DNA from: Streptomyces mirabilis
GTDB lineage: Bacteria; Actinomycetota; Actinomycetes; Streptomycetales; Streptomycetaceae
Length of the DNA stretch: 64,000 nucleotides
Assembly (NCBI RefSeq): GCF_039503195.1
Contig: NZ_JBCJKP010000001.1
Location: 1,488,001-1,552,000 of the forward strand
Reading direction: 5' to 3'
The notes under the pieces are model-generated. The model did not search any database. It worked only from the letters and a program-made list of their open reading frames with translations, and was not told the origin of the DNA. Position 1 is the stretch's first letter; every line of letters starts with the position of its first letter. This document shows, piece after piece, positions 51,170 to 61,154 of this stretch. Both the position numbers and the translations under genes were made by a program.

Positions 51170-51610
51170 ATGACCTCCCCCCGCTCCACCTATGGCGGCG
51201 GTTACTACTCCGCGCCGTCCTTCCCGGACACCCCGATCTACGACTCCCTGGTCGCCGAGCGGGGCACTCCCCAGATCGCCCCGATCCGGGTTCCCGCCGC
51301 CTACGACACGGGCAGCAGCTACCTTCCCGCGCTCCCCTCGGCACTTCCCGCCCTGCCCGCCGGCCCCTCGCAGCAGGCCCCCATGTACGGCGGCTACCCG
51401 CAGGCCCAACAGCCCGCACCGCTGCAGCAGGCCCCGGCGCCCTACATCCCGCAGCAGGCCGGCCCCCCGCGTGGCTACCCGGGACCCCAGCAGCCGCAGC
51501 GCCCGATGGCGGCCGGCACCGGCTACGAGGCCATGCGCCCCGCGGCTCCCCGTCCCGCCCCGGCTCCGTACCAGGACCCGTACAACAACCAGCAGTACCG
51601 CGGGTACTGA
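51170..51610 (+). CDS. Pro/Gln/Tyr-rich small protein (DUF6643-like)
   Basis: A 146-residue low-complexity protein: TYGGGYYSAPSFPDTPIYDS at the N terminus, then Pro/Ala/Gln repeats (QAPMYGGYPQAQQPAPLQQA, YNNQQYRGY at the end). No signal peptide, membrane helix or catalytic motif. This is a conserved Streptomyces family of unknown role; the phase-separating composition (Tyr, Gln, Pro) is notable. It is divergent from the TerD gene and may be co-controlled. Confidence 0.8.
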   Translation: MTSPRSTYGGGYYSAPSFPDTPIYDSLVAERGTPQIAPIRVPAAYDTGSSYLPALPSALPALPAGPSQQAPMYGGYPQAQQPAPLQQAPAPYIPQQAGPPRGYPGPQQPQRPMAAGTGYEAMRPAAPRPAPAPYQDPYNNQQYRGY

Positions 51611-51678
51611 GGAGCTGAGGTACGCGGGCACCACGGCATTCGGACCGGATTGTCGGTGCCCGCTGGCACGATGGAGTC

Positions 51679-52502
51679 ATGGGGAATGCGGAGCTGCACT
51701 CGATCCATGTCCACCCGGTCAAGGCCTTCCGGGCTCTCTCGCCCCGGGAGGCCGTCGTGGAGCCCTGGGGGCTGGCCGGAGACCGACGCTGGGTACTGAT
51801 CGACGACGGGGAAAGGTCGTCACCCAGCGTCAGCAACCACGGCTGGCACTGGCCGCCGCGGAGCTGCTGCCCGACGGCGGCATACGCCTGTCCGCGCCCG
51901 GCCGTGAGCCGCTGACCGTCCGCGTGCCCCAGCCGGCCGGCACGACGCCGCTGGATCTCTTCGGCGACAAGCTGGAGGCGGTCCTCGCCGACGCGGACGC
52001 GCACGCCTGGTGCAGTGACTATCTGGGGACCGAGGTCCGTCTCCTGCACATGGACGACCCCGCCACGCGCAGGCCGGTGGACCCGGACTACGCGCGTCCG
52101 GGCGAGACCGTCAGCTTCGCCGACGGCTATCCCCTGCTGGTCACCACGCTCGCCTCGCTGGACGCGCTCAACTCCTTGATCGCGCAGGGCGACCGCGCCG
52201 ACGAGGGCCCGCTCCCGATGAACCGTTTCCGACCGAACGTGGTGGTGGCGGGCACGACGGCATGGGCCGAGGACGGCTGGCGGCGGATCGCCATCGGCGA
52301 GGTCTGCTTCCGGGTGCCCAAGATGTGCGGCCGCTGCGTCGTGACCACCACCGACCAGGACACCGCCCGGCGCGGCAAGGAGCCACTGCGCACGCTCGGA
52401 CGCCACCGCCGCTTCGGCTCCCAGCTCGTCTTCGGACAGAACCTGGTGCCGGAGTCCCGCGGCACGGTGCGGATCGGCGATCCGGTCACCGTCCTTGAAT
52501 GA
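51679..52502 (+). pseudogene. MOSC-domain protein with a single-base frameshift
   Basis: The N terminus MGNAELHSIHVHPVKAFRAL and GDRRWVLIDDG (from ATG 51679) is MOSC N-terminal beta-barrel sequence. At about 51808-51812 a G-run puts the frame off by one. Downstream KVVTQRQQPRLALAAAELLP, PMNRFRPNVVV and VPKMCGRCVVTTTDQDT are the MOSC sulfur-carrier domain in the next frame to 52502. The conserved Cys of the CxRC motif is present. The gene length (824 bp) is one short of a multiple of three. If real, the enzyme (molybdenum-cofactor or sulfur transfer) is lost; a sequencing error is equally likely. Confidence 0.8.
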
Positions 52503-52658
52503 CGCCCCCGGGAACCCGGGCCCCGGGCACGGTCGTTGAGCGTGTGAGAAGTTCATGAAAGACCCGTGGGAAGGGTGATTTCGCTCTCTCTTTCCCGGGG
52601 CTCGCAGAGGAACGGCTTCGCCGGGGGTTATCACGGAGGCGAAAGGGGGTGCGGGACG

Positions 52659-53264
52659 GTGCGAGCTATCGGCGGACTCTGGCGTTGGCGGCACAATCCG
52701 CTGCGCCGCACGACCGATCTGGTCGAGGCGTGGCTGGCCCTGCTGGCCGTCCTGCTGATCCTCGCCCTCGCGCCCCTGCTCGGCGCCCTCACCGGAGCGA
52801 CGGCCGAGGACGCCCTCCAACAGGCCGTTCGGGACCAGCACCTGGGCCGCCACGAAGTGACGGCCACCGTGGTCGGCAAGGCGGCCCGGGCCCCGCTGGA
52901 CCCCGATCCCGAGGCCTCGTCGGCGCAGGATCCGCACAGCCGTGTGCTCGCCGACTGGATCGCTCCGGACGGCACGGCGCATCACGGCAAGGTGATAGCC
53001 GCCCTCAAGTCACCGCACAAGGGCGAGCACTTCACGCTCTGGACCGACGCGCACGGTGACCTGGTCGCCCGCCCGCTGGATTCGGCCACCGCGACGACGC
53101 ACGCCGTGCTGGCGGGCATCGGCGCGGCCCTGCTCACCGCCGGGCTCCTCGACAGCGGCAGACGTCTGATCGTGTGGCGCATGACCCTTCGCCGGTACGC
53201 CCGTTGGGATCAGGCATGGGACAGGGCGGGGCCGGACTGGGGCAGGACGGGCACCGGCAGCTGA
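52659..53264 (+). CDS. Rv1733c-family membrane protein
   Basis: A 201-residue protein with two transmembrane helices at about 22-45 (LVEAWLALLAVLLILALAPL) and 150-172 (HAVLAGIGAALLTAGLLDS) bracketing an extracytoplasmic domain with DWIAPDGTAHHGKVI and FTLWTDAHGDLV. The N-terminal WRWRHNPLRRTTDLVEAWLA is the family signature. Homologues are conserved in Mycobacterium and Streptomyces; the function is unknown. GTG 52659 is chosen because it begins the signature; there is no strong ribosome site. Confidence 0.78.
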   Translation: MRAIGGLWRWRHNPLRRTTDLVEAWLALLAVLLILALAPLLGALTGATAEDALQQAVRDQHLGRHEVTATVVGKAARAPLDPDPEASSAQDPHSRVLADWIAPDGTAHHGKVIAALKSPHKGEHFTLWTDAHGDLVARPLDSATATTHAVLAGIGAALLTAGLLDSGRRLIVWRMTLRRYARWDQAWDRAGPDWGRTGTGS

Positions 53265-53422
53265 CCGCCTTCCGGCTCCGGTCAACCCACCGTGCCCGCG
53301 CACGCTACGGTGGACCGACCGAATCGTTCGGCACCGTCGTGAGAAGCTGTTCTTGATCGCGACGGGGTTTCAGCACGGCCTCGCAGGACCCGCGTACGAC
53401 GAGGTGGGGGCACAACAGCGCC

Positions 53423-55858
53423 ATGGCACAGGGCACGGTCCAGGTGACGCACACCGGCACCTCGCGGTGGCGGCGCCGCACAGGAGAGTACGCATCGCTG
53501 GCCGCCGCCCTGGAGGCCGCGGCCGACGGGGACGTGCTCACCGTCGCACCCGGCACCTACCGGGAGAATCTCGTGGTCCAGCGCGCGGTGACGCTGCGCG
53601 GCCCGGAGGGCTCCCCCGGCTCCGTGCGCATCGCGCCGGTGGACGGCGTGCCGCTGACCGTGCGCGCCTCGGCCGTGGTCCAGGACCTGCACGTGGAGGG
53701 CCAGGACTCGGCGGCGCCCGCGCTGCTCGTCGAGGAGGGCACCCCGGAGCTCCTCGACGTGCGGATCGTCACGCGCTCCGCGGCCGGCATCGAGGTGCGC
53801 GGCGGCGCCCGTCCGACCGTGCGGCGCTGCACGGTCGACAATCCGGCCGGCGTCGGCATCGCCGTACTCGACGGCGGCGGTGGCGTGTTCGAGGAGTGCG
53901 AGGTCGTCGCGGCCGGACAGTCCGGCATCGCGGTCCGCGGCGGCGCGCATCCCCGCCTGGAGCGCTGCCGGGTGCACCACGCCTCCGGCGCGGGCCTGTC
54001 GGTGACCGGCGAGAACTCCTCGCTGGAGGCGGTCGGTTGCGAGGTGTACGAGGTCAAGGGCTCCGGTGTGCAGATCACCGGGCGCGCCGCCGCCCATCTC
54101 ACCGACTGCGATGTGCACCGCACGACGTCGGACGGCGTCACCCTGGACACGGACGCCGTGCTCACCCTCGCCGACTGCCGCATCCACGACATCCCGGAGA
54201 ACGCGGTGGACCTGCGTTCCCGCTCGGTCCTCACCCTGACCCGCACCACCGTCCGGCAGTTCGGGCGCAACGGCCTGTCGGTCTGGGACCCGGGCACGCG
54301 CGTGGACGCCAACCAGTGCGAGATCTTCGACAGCACGGGCGACTACCCCGCGGTGTGGGTCAGCGACGGCGCGACCGCGGTGCTCGAGTCCTGCCGGGTG
54401 CACGACGTGCCCGACGCCCTGTTCGTCCTCGACCGCGGTTCACGCGTGGACGTCGTCGACAGCGACCTCTCCCAAGTGCGCAACACCGCCGTGTCGGTGA
54501 GCGACGGCGCGACGGCGCAGCTCGACGACTGCCGTATCCGCGACGCCGCTACGGGCGCCTGGTTCCGTGACCACGGAAGCGGCGGGACCCTGTCCGGCTG
54601 CACCGTGGACGGCACCCAGACCGGCGTGATCGTCACCAAGGGCGCCGACCCCACCATCGAGCGCTGCACGGTCGACTCCCCCGCGGAGGCCGGTTTCTAC
54701 GTGTCGGCGGGTGGCCGCGGCACCTTCCACAACTGCCGGGTGACGGGCAGCGGGGGCTACGGCTTCCATGTCATCGACGGCTGCCGGGCGACGCTGAAGA
54801 AGTGCCGTACGGAACGCTGCGCACGCGGGGGTTACGAGTTCGCCGACGGCGGCAACGCACCGGGCGGCGGCCCGGTCGTCGAGGACTGCACGAGCGACGA
54901 GAGCGGCGGAGTGCGCCCCCCGGCGCACGAGACGGCCGTACAGACGTCCAACCCGTCCACGGGCCTGCTCGGCGCGATCCCGGGCCAGCGCACCACCGAG
55001 CAGGAACCGCTCGTCACCGCCTCGGAGCCCGAACCCGCGCAGCCGGCCCGTACCCCGAAGGTCGTCCTCGGCGAACTCGACGGGCTGGTGGGCCTGGACA
55101 GCGTCAAGCGCGAGGTGCGCGCCCTCACCGACATGATCGAGGTGGGCCGCCGCAGACAGCAGGCGGGCCTCAAGGCGGCCTCCGCCCGCCGCCATCTGGT
55201 CTTCACCGGCTCCCCCGGCACCGGCAAGACGACGGTCGCCCGCCTGTACGGCGAGATCCTGGCCTCGCTCGGTGTCCTGGAGAAGGGGCACCTGGTCGAG
55301 GTGTCCCGCGTCGACCTGGTGGGCGAGCACATCGGCTCCACGGCGATCCGCACCCAGGAGGCGTTCGACCGGGCGCGCGGCGGTGTCCTGTTCATCGACG
55401 AGGCGTACGCGCTGTCGCCGGAGGACTCGGGCCGCGACTTCGGCCGCGAGGCCATCGACACGCTCGTGAAGCTGATGGAGGACCACCGGGACGCGGTCGT
55501 CGTGATCGTCGCGGGTTACACGGCCGAGATGGAGCGCTTCCTCACCGCCAACCCCGGTGTGGCGTCCCGCTTCTCGCGGACCATCACCTTCAGCGACTAC
55601 GTCCCCGAGGAGCTGCTGCGGATCGTGGAGCAGCAGGCCGAGGAGCACGAGTACAGCCTGGCGCCCGGCGCGCCCGAGGCGCTGCTGAAGTACTTCACGG
55701 CCATCCCCAAGGGCCCGGCGTTCGGCAACGGCCGCACCGCGCGGCAGACCTTCGAGGCGATGGTCGAGCGGCACGCGGGGCGGGTCGCCCAGCTCGACGA
55801 GCCGAGCACGGACGACCTCACGCTGCTCTACCCCGAGGACCTGCCGGAGCTGCCCTGA
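53423..55858 (+). CDS. Right-handed beta-helix domain fused to CbxX/CfxQ-type AAA+ ATPase
   Basis: An 811-residue fusion. Residues about 20-500 are at least a dozen parallel beta-helix coils (repeats such as [74 protein letters not shown]). A Pro/Thr linker (500-545) leads to an AAA+ domain at 550-811 with Walker [10 protein letters not shown] (Lys602), Walker B VLFIDEAY (Asp659-Glu660), [11 protein letters not shown] and [20 protein letters not shown]. The ATPase is of the CbxX/CfxQ family that includes rubisco activase and EccA of type VII secretion. A Rv1733c-like gene precedes it. Function unknown; a remodelling ATPase with a binding platform is inferred. Confidence 0.88.
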   Translation: MAQGTVQVTHTGTSRWRRRTGEYASLAAALEAAADGDVLTVAPGTYRENLVVQRAVTLRGPEGSPGSVRIAPVDGVPLTVRASAVVQDLHVEGQDSAAPALLVEEGTPELLDVRIVTRSAAGIEVRGGARPTVRRCTVDNPAGVGIAVLDGGGGVFEECEVVAAGQSGIAVRGGAHPRLERCRVHHASGAGLSVTGENSSLEAVGCEVYEVKGSGVQITGRAAAHLTDCDVHRTTSDGVTLDTDAVLTLADCRIHDIPENAVDLRSRSVLTLTRTTVRQFGRNGLSVWDPGTRVDANQCEIFDSTGDYPAVWVSDGATAVLESCRVHDVPDALFVLDRGSRVDVVDSDLSQVRNTAVSVSDGATAQLDDCRIRDAATGAWFRDHGSGGTLSGCTVDGTQTGVIVTKGADPTIERCTVDSPAEAGFYVSAGGRGTFHNCRVTGSGGYGFHVIDGCRATLKKCRTERCARGGYEFADGGNAPGGGPVVEDCTSDESGGVRPPAHETAVQTSNPSTGLLGAIPGQRTTEQEPLVTASEPEPAQPARTPKVVLGELDGLVGLDSVKREVRALTDMIEVGRRRQQAGLKAASARRHLVFTGSPGTGKTTVARLYGEILASLGVLEKGHLVEVSRVDLVGEHIGSTAIRTQEAFDRARGGVLFIDEAYALSPEDSGRDFGREAIDTLVKLMEDHRDAVVVIVAGYTAEMERFLTANPGVASRFSRTITFSDYVPEELLRIVEQQAEEHEYSLAPGAPEALLKYFTAIPKGPAFGNGRTARQTFEAMVERHAGRVAQLDEPSTDDLTLLYPEDLPELP

Positions 55859-55886
55859 GCCTCGCCGCCTGGACGGGCGGTCGCCC

Positions 55887-58229
55887 TCAGGCCGTGGCGT
55901 CGCCGTCGGCACGGGGGCCCGGTACCGCCTCCGGCCGCAGCCGCGCCAGCAGCCGTTCGCGTTCCTCGGCGAAGGCCGGGTCCGCCTGGTAGTCCCCGTG
56001 TCCGAGGATCGGCGCGGGCAGCGGATGCTCCTGGGTGCGTCCGTAGGCGAGCGGGTCCTTCAGGGGCGCGCGGTCGACCTGGGGGCCGCAGTCGCCGGGC
56101 AGCCGAACGGGGCCGCCGATGGGATCGGTGAGCCGGTACAGGTTGCGCCAGCAGTCGACCTCCCGGTGCAGCGAGGTGAGGGCGGCCGGGCCGAAGTGGG
56201 CCGGGAACCAGCGCCCGTAGAGCCGTTCCAGGGGAGAGCCGTAGGTGAGCAGCGCGACCCGCCTGCGTACGGAGGGCTTCAGCTGCCAGGCCGCGGCGGC
56301 GGCCAGCACACTGCCCTGGGAGTGCCCGGAGAGCACCAGGCGCCCGCCGGTGGCCCGGGTCCAGGTGACCATGCGCCACGTCAGGTCGGGCACGGCACGC
56401 TCGGCGTAGCAGGGCGGTGCGAAGGGGTGGGCGGCGCGCGGCCAGAAGGTGCCGACGTCCCAGAGGATGCCGATGGTGCGGCGGGCCGCCTGGTCCTTGT
56501 AGGCGCGTCGCCCCGAAGTGACGAGAAGGATGAAGCCGAGGCCGATCAGCCAGGACCCGAGCGCCTGCGCGGCTTCGGCTGCGCCTCGGACGAAGGCGTA
56601 CGACCCTCGCGCGGCCTGTGCCGGAGCGTCGCCGGTGGTCAGGACGCCCACCAGGGCTCCGGCGCCGAGGAGCAGGGTCACGAACGAGATCACGCCGATC
56701 ATGAGGGGCGCCCGGTCGGTGAGGGCGGCCATCGCGCGCGTGCTCGCGATACGGCGGGTACGGGTGGTGTCCTTGGCCTCGCCGAGGTAGTCGAGTTCCA
56801 CGGCGCGCGTCTCGACGGCGCGCAGCCGCCAGGTGCGCAGGGCCAGCCTGCCGCACAGGCCGAGGAGCACGAGGAGCGTCGGCGGGATCACGGACGCCTG
56901 CCAGGTCAGCAGGACGGGCGGGCCGGGCAGCGAGCCGCGCGTGCCGTCCAGCCAGTCGGCGACGCGCTGCGCGACTCCGCCGGACATCACGCCGCCCAGG
57001 GCGCAGGCCAGCATCGCGACGGCGGGTCCGGCCAGACCACGCAGGGCGGTGCGCGGTTCGGGCCTGGTGCGGTACAGAACGCGGGCCACCACGCCGAGTG
57101 TGATGACGAGCAGCCCCTGGGCGAGGGCGAGGCCTCCGAAGGTCGTGTCGCCCGGCAGCCGCCCCGTCGAGTGCCAGCCGGGCCGTGACCATCCGGCGTA
57201 CAGCAGGGTCAGCGCGAACAGGACGATCGAGCCCAGGGGCAGCAGGCGCACGAGCGTGGCGTCCAGTTCCTGGTCCAGCCGGTGTTCGCTGCGCCCGCGC
57301 CGACAGACCACCCACAGCACCACGACCGCGCCCACGACGAGCACTGCGTAGAGCAGCAGGCCGAGGATCCCGAGCACGGCGGGTCCCCCGGCCTCCCGGT
57401 CGAAGCGGGCCGCGGGGCCGCCGACGGCGGCGGTGACGGTGAGGAGTCCCGCCGCGGTGTGCGCGGCGCGCAGCCGGGCGACCAGACGGCGCCCGTACCA
57501 GAAGCCGGGCCTGCCGAGTCCGGTGCGGCCGGTCTCCTCGGCGGGCTCGGGCCTGCGGGACACGGGTTGCTGGGACTCGTACGCGCTCCAGGTGCGGTGC
57601 GAGAGGTACCAGAGCAGGCAGGTGAGACCCGCGGGCACCGGGGCGGCCAGGGCGAGGCGGCGGCCGGGTCGGCTCCACCAGCCGTTGTCGGACAGGTCCG
57701 GGGAGAGGAAGCCGAGCCACGCGTGCGCCTCGGCGCACGCGCGGGTGCCCGCGCACTGCCAGGCGGTCAGGTCGAGCGCGACCTCGCAGGCCGCGGCGAC
57801 CAGCAGCACGGTGAGGGTGAGCCCGGCCAGCCGGACGAGCAGGCCGTACAGGCGGACCGTCCGGGTGCGGCCGCGGGTGGCGGGACGCATCCAGTGCGCG
57901 AGGTTGACGACCATGAAGGGCAGCAGCAACAGCCACAGGGCCCGGGTGCCGTTGCCGGAGGTGAGGTTGCACCACACATAGGCCTCGGGGACCGGTTTGC
58001 CCCGGTAGTCGTCGGGGCGCCGCTCCGCGTCGGCGTCGTCGACGCGCCGGTAGACGGCCGCGGTGTCGTCTCCGCTGATCCGGACCGTCCGCGGATCGTC
58101 CAGCATCTCCTCGGGTGTGGTGCCCCCGACTCCGTGGACCAGGAGTTCGAGGGCGGTATCGGCCGCTTCGGGCCGCTGTGCGGGGCCTCTGAGCTCTCCC
58201 GCCGAGGCGTGTTCCCGTGCACGTTCCAC
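55887..58229 (-). CDS. Large multi-helix membrane protein with alpha/beta-hydrolase domain (GHSQG)
   Basis: A 780-residue protein. N-terminal LLVHGVGGTTPEEMLDDP is an alpha/beta-hydrolase oxyanion segment, followed by about eight transmembrane helices across residues 90-560. The catalytic nucleophile elbow is LVLSGHSQGSVLAAAAAWQL in the last third, and RLTDPIGGPVRLPGDCG and LPAPILGHGDYQADPAF provide the Asp and His. The hydrolase is thus split by membrane segments. GTG 58229 follows GGGGGAAG at nine bases. It converges with the beta-helix/AAA+ gene, 28 bp apart. It is a lipase/esterase-like membrane protein of unknown substrate. Confidence 0.82.
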   Translation of the reverse strand: MERAREHASAGELRGPAQRPEAADTALELLVHGVGGTTPEEMLDDPRTVRISGDDTAAVYRRVDDADAERRPDDYRGKPVPEAYVWCNLTSGNGTRALWLLLLPFMVVNLAHWMRPATRGRTRTVRLYGLLVRLAGLTLTVLLVAAACEVALDLTAWQCAGTRACAEAHAWLGFLSPDLSDNGWWSRPGRRLALAAPVPAGLTCLLWYLSHRTWSAYESQQPVSRRPEPAEETGRTGLGRPGFWYGRRLVARLRAAHTAAGLLTVTAAVGGPAARFDREAGGPAVLGILGLLLYAVLVVGAVVVLWVVCRRGRSEHRLDQELDATLVRLLPLGSIVLFALTLLYAGWSRPGWHSTGRLPGDTTFGGLALAQGLLVITLGVVARVLYRTRPEPRTALRGLAGPAVAMLACALGGVMSGGVAQRVADWLDGTRGSLPGPPVLLTWQASVIPPTLLVLLGLCGRLALRTWRLRAVETRAVELDYLGEAKDTTRTRRIASTRAMAALTDRAPLMIGVISFVTLLLGAGALVGVLTTGDAPAQAARGSYAFVRGAAEAAQALGSWLIGLGFILLVTSGRRAYKDQAARRTIGILWDVGTFWPRAAHPFAPPCYAERAVPDLTWRMVTWTRATGGRLVLSGHSQGSVLAAAAAWQLKPSVRRRVALLTYGSPLERLYGRWFPAHFGPAALTSLHREVDCWRNLYRLTDPIGGPVRLPGDCGPQVDRAPLKDPLAYGRTQEHPLPAPILGHGDYQADPAFAEERERLLARLRPEAVPGPRADGDATA

Positions 58230-58510
58230 TTTTCTGCACTTCCCCCGTGCGCGCGTCTGGCATGTGTCATGTGCAGGCACAAGGATCTCCGCTCAGGGGT
58301 GCGCGCGCACCTGTGGTCACGGAATCTCCCCGATACGTGTGACAGTGACGCGACGAGCGGGACGCGGTGTCCTTGCGGGGAGTGGCGCACGTGTCGGTGG
58401 CCCGTGCGAGGATGGGTCGTCCTCCAGGCCTAGGACAAGGAGAATGTCCACGTGGGAGTGGGTTCGGACCGGAGTGTCGGGCAGCTTGTGGCGCAAGGAT
58501 CGGAGCGGAC

Positions 58511-59341
58511 GTGAGTGAGAATCAGAACCTTCTCGCGGAGCAGCGTCGGGCCCTGATTCTCGACGAGGTACGGCGCCGGGGCGGCGTCCGCGTGAACGAG
58601 CTGACCCGCAAGCTGGGCGTCTCCGACATGACGGTCCGTCGTGACCTCGACGCGCTCGCCCGCCAGGGCGTGGTGGAGAAGGTGCACGGCGGCGCGGTGC
58701 CGCTGGTGGAAGCGAGTACGCACGAGCCCGGTTTCGAGGCCAAGTCGGGCCTGGAGCTGACCGCCAAGGAGGACATCGCGCGGGTCGCCGCCGAGCTGGT
58801 CGCGCCGGGCACGGCGATCGCGCTCTCGGGCGGTACGACGACGTACGCGCTGGCGCATCAGCTCCTTGACGTGCCGGACCTGACCGTGGTCACCAACTCG
58901 GTGCGGGTCGCCGATGTCTTCCACTCCGCGCAGCGCCTCTCCGGCCAGCGGCAGGGCGCGGCCACGGTCGTGCTGACGGGCGGGGTGCGCACCCCGTCGG
59001 ACTCGCTGGTCGGCCCCGTGGCCGACCAGGCCATCGCGGCGCTCCACTTCGACGTGCTGTTCCTCGGGGTGCACGGGATATCGGTCGAGGCGGGCCTGTC
59101 GACGCCGAACCTGGCGGAGGCCGAGACCAACCGGCGGCTGGTGCAGTCCGCACGGCGGGTCGTCGTGGTCGCCGACCACACCAAGTGGGGCACGGTGGGT
59201 CTGAGTTCGTTCGCCGCACTGGACCAGGTCGACACGCTGGTCACCGACGCCGGGCTGCCGGCGGAGGCGCGGGCGGAGGTCTCCGAACACCTGCGGCGCC
59301 TGGTGGTTGCCGGAGAGCCCGAGGACGGTACAGACATCTGA
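58511..59341 (+). CDS. DeoR-family transcriptional regulator
   Basis: A 276-residue repressor. The N-terminal helix-turn-helix reads RRALILDEVRRRGGVRVNEL, TRKLGVSDMTVRRDLDALAR and VVEKVHGGAVPL. The sugar-phosphate-sensing domain includes IALSGGTTTYALAHQL (phosphate-binding loop), DVLFLGVHGISVEAGLSTPN and VVVVADHTKWGTVGLSS. The inducer is probably a phosphorylated sugar, but no operon for one is adjacent. GTG 58511 lies downstream of AAGGAT/GGAG. It starts 282 bp from the divergent membrane hydrolase. Confidence 0.93.
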   Translation: MSENQNLLAEQRRALILDEVRRRGGVRVNELTRKLGVSDMTVRRDLDALARQGVVEKVHGGAVPLVEASTHEPGFEAKSGLELTAKEDIARVAAELVAPGTAIALSGGTTTYALAHQLLDVPDLTVVTNSVRVADVFHSAQRLSGQRQGAATVVLTGGVRTPSDSLVGPVADQAIAALHFDVLFLGVHGISVEAGLSTPNLAEAETNRRLVQSARRVVVVADHTKWGTVGLSSFAALDQVDTLVTDAGLPAEARAEVSEHLRRLVVAGEPEDGTDI

Positions 59342-59421
59342 CGGTCCGCCAGCTAAGGTGACGCTGCCCGCGGCTCTCTACGCGGGACCGGAGACTCCGT
59401 TCCCAGGTGGGGGTTTCGTCC

Positions 59422-59901
59422 ATGGCACGCCGTCTTCGCCCGGTGGGGCTCGACTTCACCGAGACCGCTCCCCTGCGTCTGGTGTTCGCCCGCGAGGTGG
59501 CGGCCCCTCCCGAGGTGGTCTTCCGCGCGCTGGCCGAGGACGTGCCCGGCTGGAGCGAGTGGTTCTCGGCGGTGACACTCGCCCGGCCGACCGGGGACGG
59601 CGCCGGGCGGGAGATCCGGCTCCGGGGCGGTACGCGCTTCCAGGAAACGGTCCTCGTGGCCGAGGCCCCCGAGGTGTACGCGTACCGGGTGGACGTCTCG
59701 AACGCGCCCGGCCCCCGGGCTCTGGTCGAGGAGTGGCGGCTGGCTCCGGCCGGGAAGGGCACCCGGGTCCAGTGGACCTTCGCCGTCGACGGCGCGGCCC
59801 CGTTCCGGCTGGCCCTGAGGCTGGGCCGGGCGGGTCTGGGCCGCGCGTTCCGCCAGGCGGTGACGGCGCTGGACCGACGGCTGGCGTCCACACACGCGTG
59901 A
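59422..59901 (+). CDS. SRPBCC (START/polyketide-cyclase-like) family protein
   Basis: A 159-residue helix-grip protein: LRLVFAREVAAPPEVVFRAL, VPGWSEWFSAVTLARP, GGTRFQETVLVAEAPEVYAY and RVQWTFAVDGAAPF, then a C-terminal helix FRQAVTALDRRL. A hydrophobic cavity for a lipid or polyketide is implied by the fold. GGTGGGGG precedes the ATG. It lies 80 bp after the DeoR gene on the same strand. Ligand unknown. Confidence 0.88.
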   Translation: MARRLRPVGLDFTETAPLRLVFAREVAAPPEVVFRALAEDVPGWSEWFSAVTLARPTGDGAGREIRLRGGTRFQETVLVAEAPEVYAYRVDVSNAPGPRALVEEWRLAPAGKGTRVQWTFAVDGAAPFRLALRLGRAGLGRAFRQAVTALDRRLASTHA

Positions 59902-59933
59902 CGAGGAGGTCCGCCTGAGGGCGTGCCCCGAGG

Positions 59934-61058
59934 TCAGTCCGGCCAGACGCCCGTCTGGAGCAGGGCCGTGATCGCAGCGGTGTAGGGGGCGATGTCCAGC
60001 CCCTGTTCGGCCAGCCACGCGTCCGAGTAGTACTTGTCGAGATAGCGGTCCCCGGGGTCGCAGAGCAGCGTCACCACGCTCCCCTTGCGCCCCTCGGTCA
60101 CCATCTCGGCGACGATCTTCAGCGCGCTCCACAGCCCGGTGCCGGTCGAGCCGCCCGCCTTGCGGCCGATGGCCTGTTCCAGTGCCCGTACGGCCGCCAC
60201 GCTCGCGGCGTCCGGCACCTTCATCATCCGGTCGATCGCGCCCGGCACGAAGCTCGGCTCCATACGGGGCCTGCCGATGCCCTCGATACGCGAGCCGCAG
60301 TCGCAGGTGACGTCCGGATCGCCGGTGGTCCAGCCCTCGAAGAAACACGAGTTCTCCGGGTCGGCGACGCAGATTCGGGTGTCGGCCTGCATGTAGTGCA
60401 CGTAGCGCGCGAGGGTCGCCGAGGTACCGCCGGTGCCGGCCGTGGCGACGATCCACGCGGGCTCCGGGAAACGCTCCAACTCCAACTGGCGGAAGATGGA
60501 TTCGGCGATGTTGTTGTTGCCGCGCCAGTCCGTGGCCCGTTCCGCGTAGGTGAACTGGTCCATGTAGTGGCCGCCGGTCTCGACCGCGAGGGCGGCGGAC
60601 TCCTCGTACATCCTGCGGGAGTCGTCCACGAAGTGGCACTGGCCGCCGTGGAACTCGATCAGACGGCACTTCTCGGCGCTCGTGGTGCGCGGCATGACCG
60701 CGATGAAGGGCACGCCGATCAGCTTCGCGAAGTACGCCTCGGAGACCGCGGTCGAGCCGCTGGACGCCTCGATCACCGGGCGGCCCGGCCTGATCCAGCC
60801 GTTGCAGAGCCCGTACAGGAAGAGCGAGCGGGCCAGGCGGTGCTTGAGGCTGCCGGTGGGGTGGGTCGACTCGTCCTTCAGGTAGAGGTCGATACCCCAC
60901 GCCTCGGGCAGCGGGAAGCGCAGCAGGTGGGTGTCCGCCGAGCGGTTCGCGTCGGCCTGGACTTTGCGGACGGCTTCTTTGAGCCAGGTCCGGTACCGCG
61001 CGTCGCTGTGGTCGACGTCGAGGGTTTCGCCGGTCCGGATCTGCTGAGGGGTGCTCAC
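59934..61058 (-). CDS. PLP-dependent cysteine synthase-fold enzyme, Cds1 (L-cysteine desulfhydrase)-like
   Basis: A 374-residue fold-type II PLP enzyme. The Schiff-base Lys is K72 in [16 protein letters not shown]; the substrate loop [17 protein letters not shown], the phosphate loop [14 protein letters not shown] and [20 protein letters not shown] follow. It matches actinobacterial Cds1 rather than CysK/CysM, which lack this N-terminal stretch. Cds1-type enzymes split cysteine to pyruvate, sulfide and ammonia. GTG 61058 overlaps the stop of a 32-codon reading frame (GTGA), and two tandem hairpins lie upstream, suggesting regulated translation. Confidence 0.82.
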   Translation of the reverse strand: MSTPQQIRTGETLDVDHSDARYRTWLKEAVRKVQADANRSADTHLLRFPLPEAWGIDLYLKDESTHPTGSLKHRLARSLFLYGLCNGWIRPGRPVIEASSGSTAVSEAYFAKLIGVPFIAVMPRTTSAEKCRLIEFHGGQCHFVDDSRRMYEESAALAVETGGHYMDQFTYAERATDWRGNNNIAESIFRQLELERFPEPAWIVATAGTGGTSATLARYVHYMQADTRICVADPENSCFFEGWTTGDPDVTCDCGSRIEGIGRPRMEPSFVPGAIDRMMKVPDAASVAAVRALEQAIGRKAGGSTGTGLWSALKIVAEMVTEGRKGSVVTLLCDPGDRYLDKYYSDAWLAEQGLDIAPYTAAITALLQTGVWPD

Positions 61059-61153
61059 GGCGGGGCTCCTAACGCATCGCGCCGACGCCGGTTCAGATGG
61101 TCGGACGCCTCGATCATAAACACCTTGCGCACGCTTCTCACCTGCATAAACAT
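61055..61153 (-). CDS. Small upstream reading frame coupled to the Cds1-like gene
   Basis: A 32-codon frame starting at ATG 61153: [20 protein letters not shown] and then [12 protein letters not shown], ending TGA (61057-61055) that overlaps the GTG of the Cds1-like gene. The ribosome-site-like AAAGG just before the ATG is inside the second hairpin (61155-61173). No cysteine codons are present, so it is not a classical Cys attenuator. It could be a leader peptide, or an alternative N-terminal extension in a different frame. Coding status is uncertain. Confidence 0.35.
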   Translation of the reverse strand: MFMQVRSVRKVFMIEASDHLNRRRRDALGAPP

Positions 61154-61154
61154 A

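Noticed and set aside
52503..52540. CCCGGG-rich stretch after the MOSC gene as a terminator
   Set aside because: The best stem leaves a two-base loop and alternative pairings are equal; not convincing.
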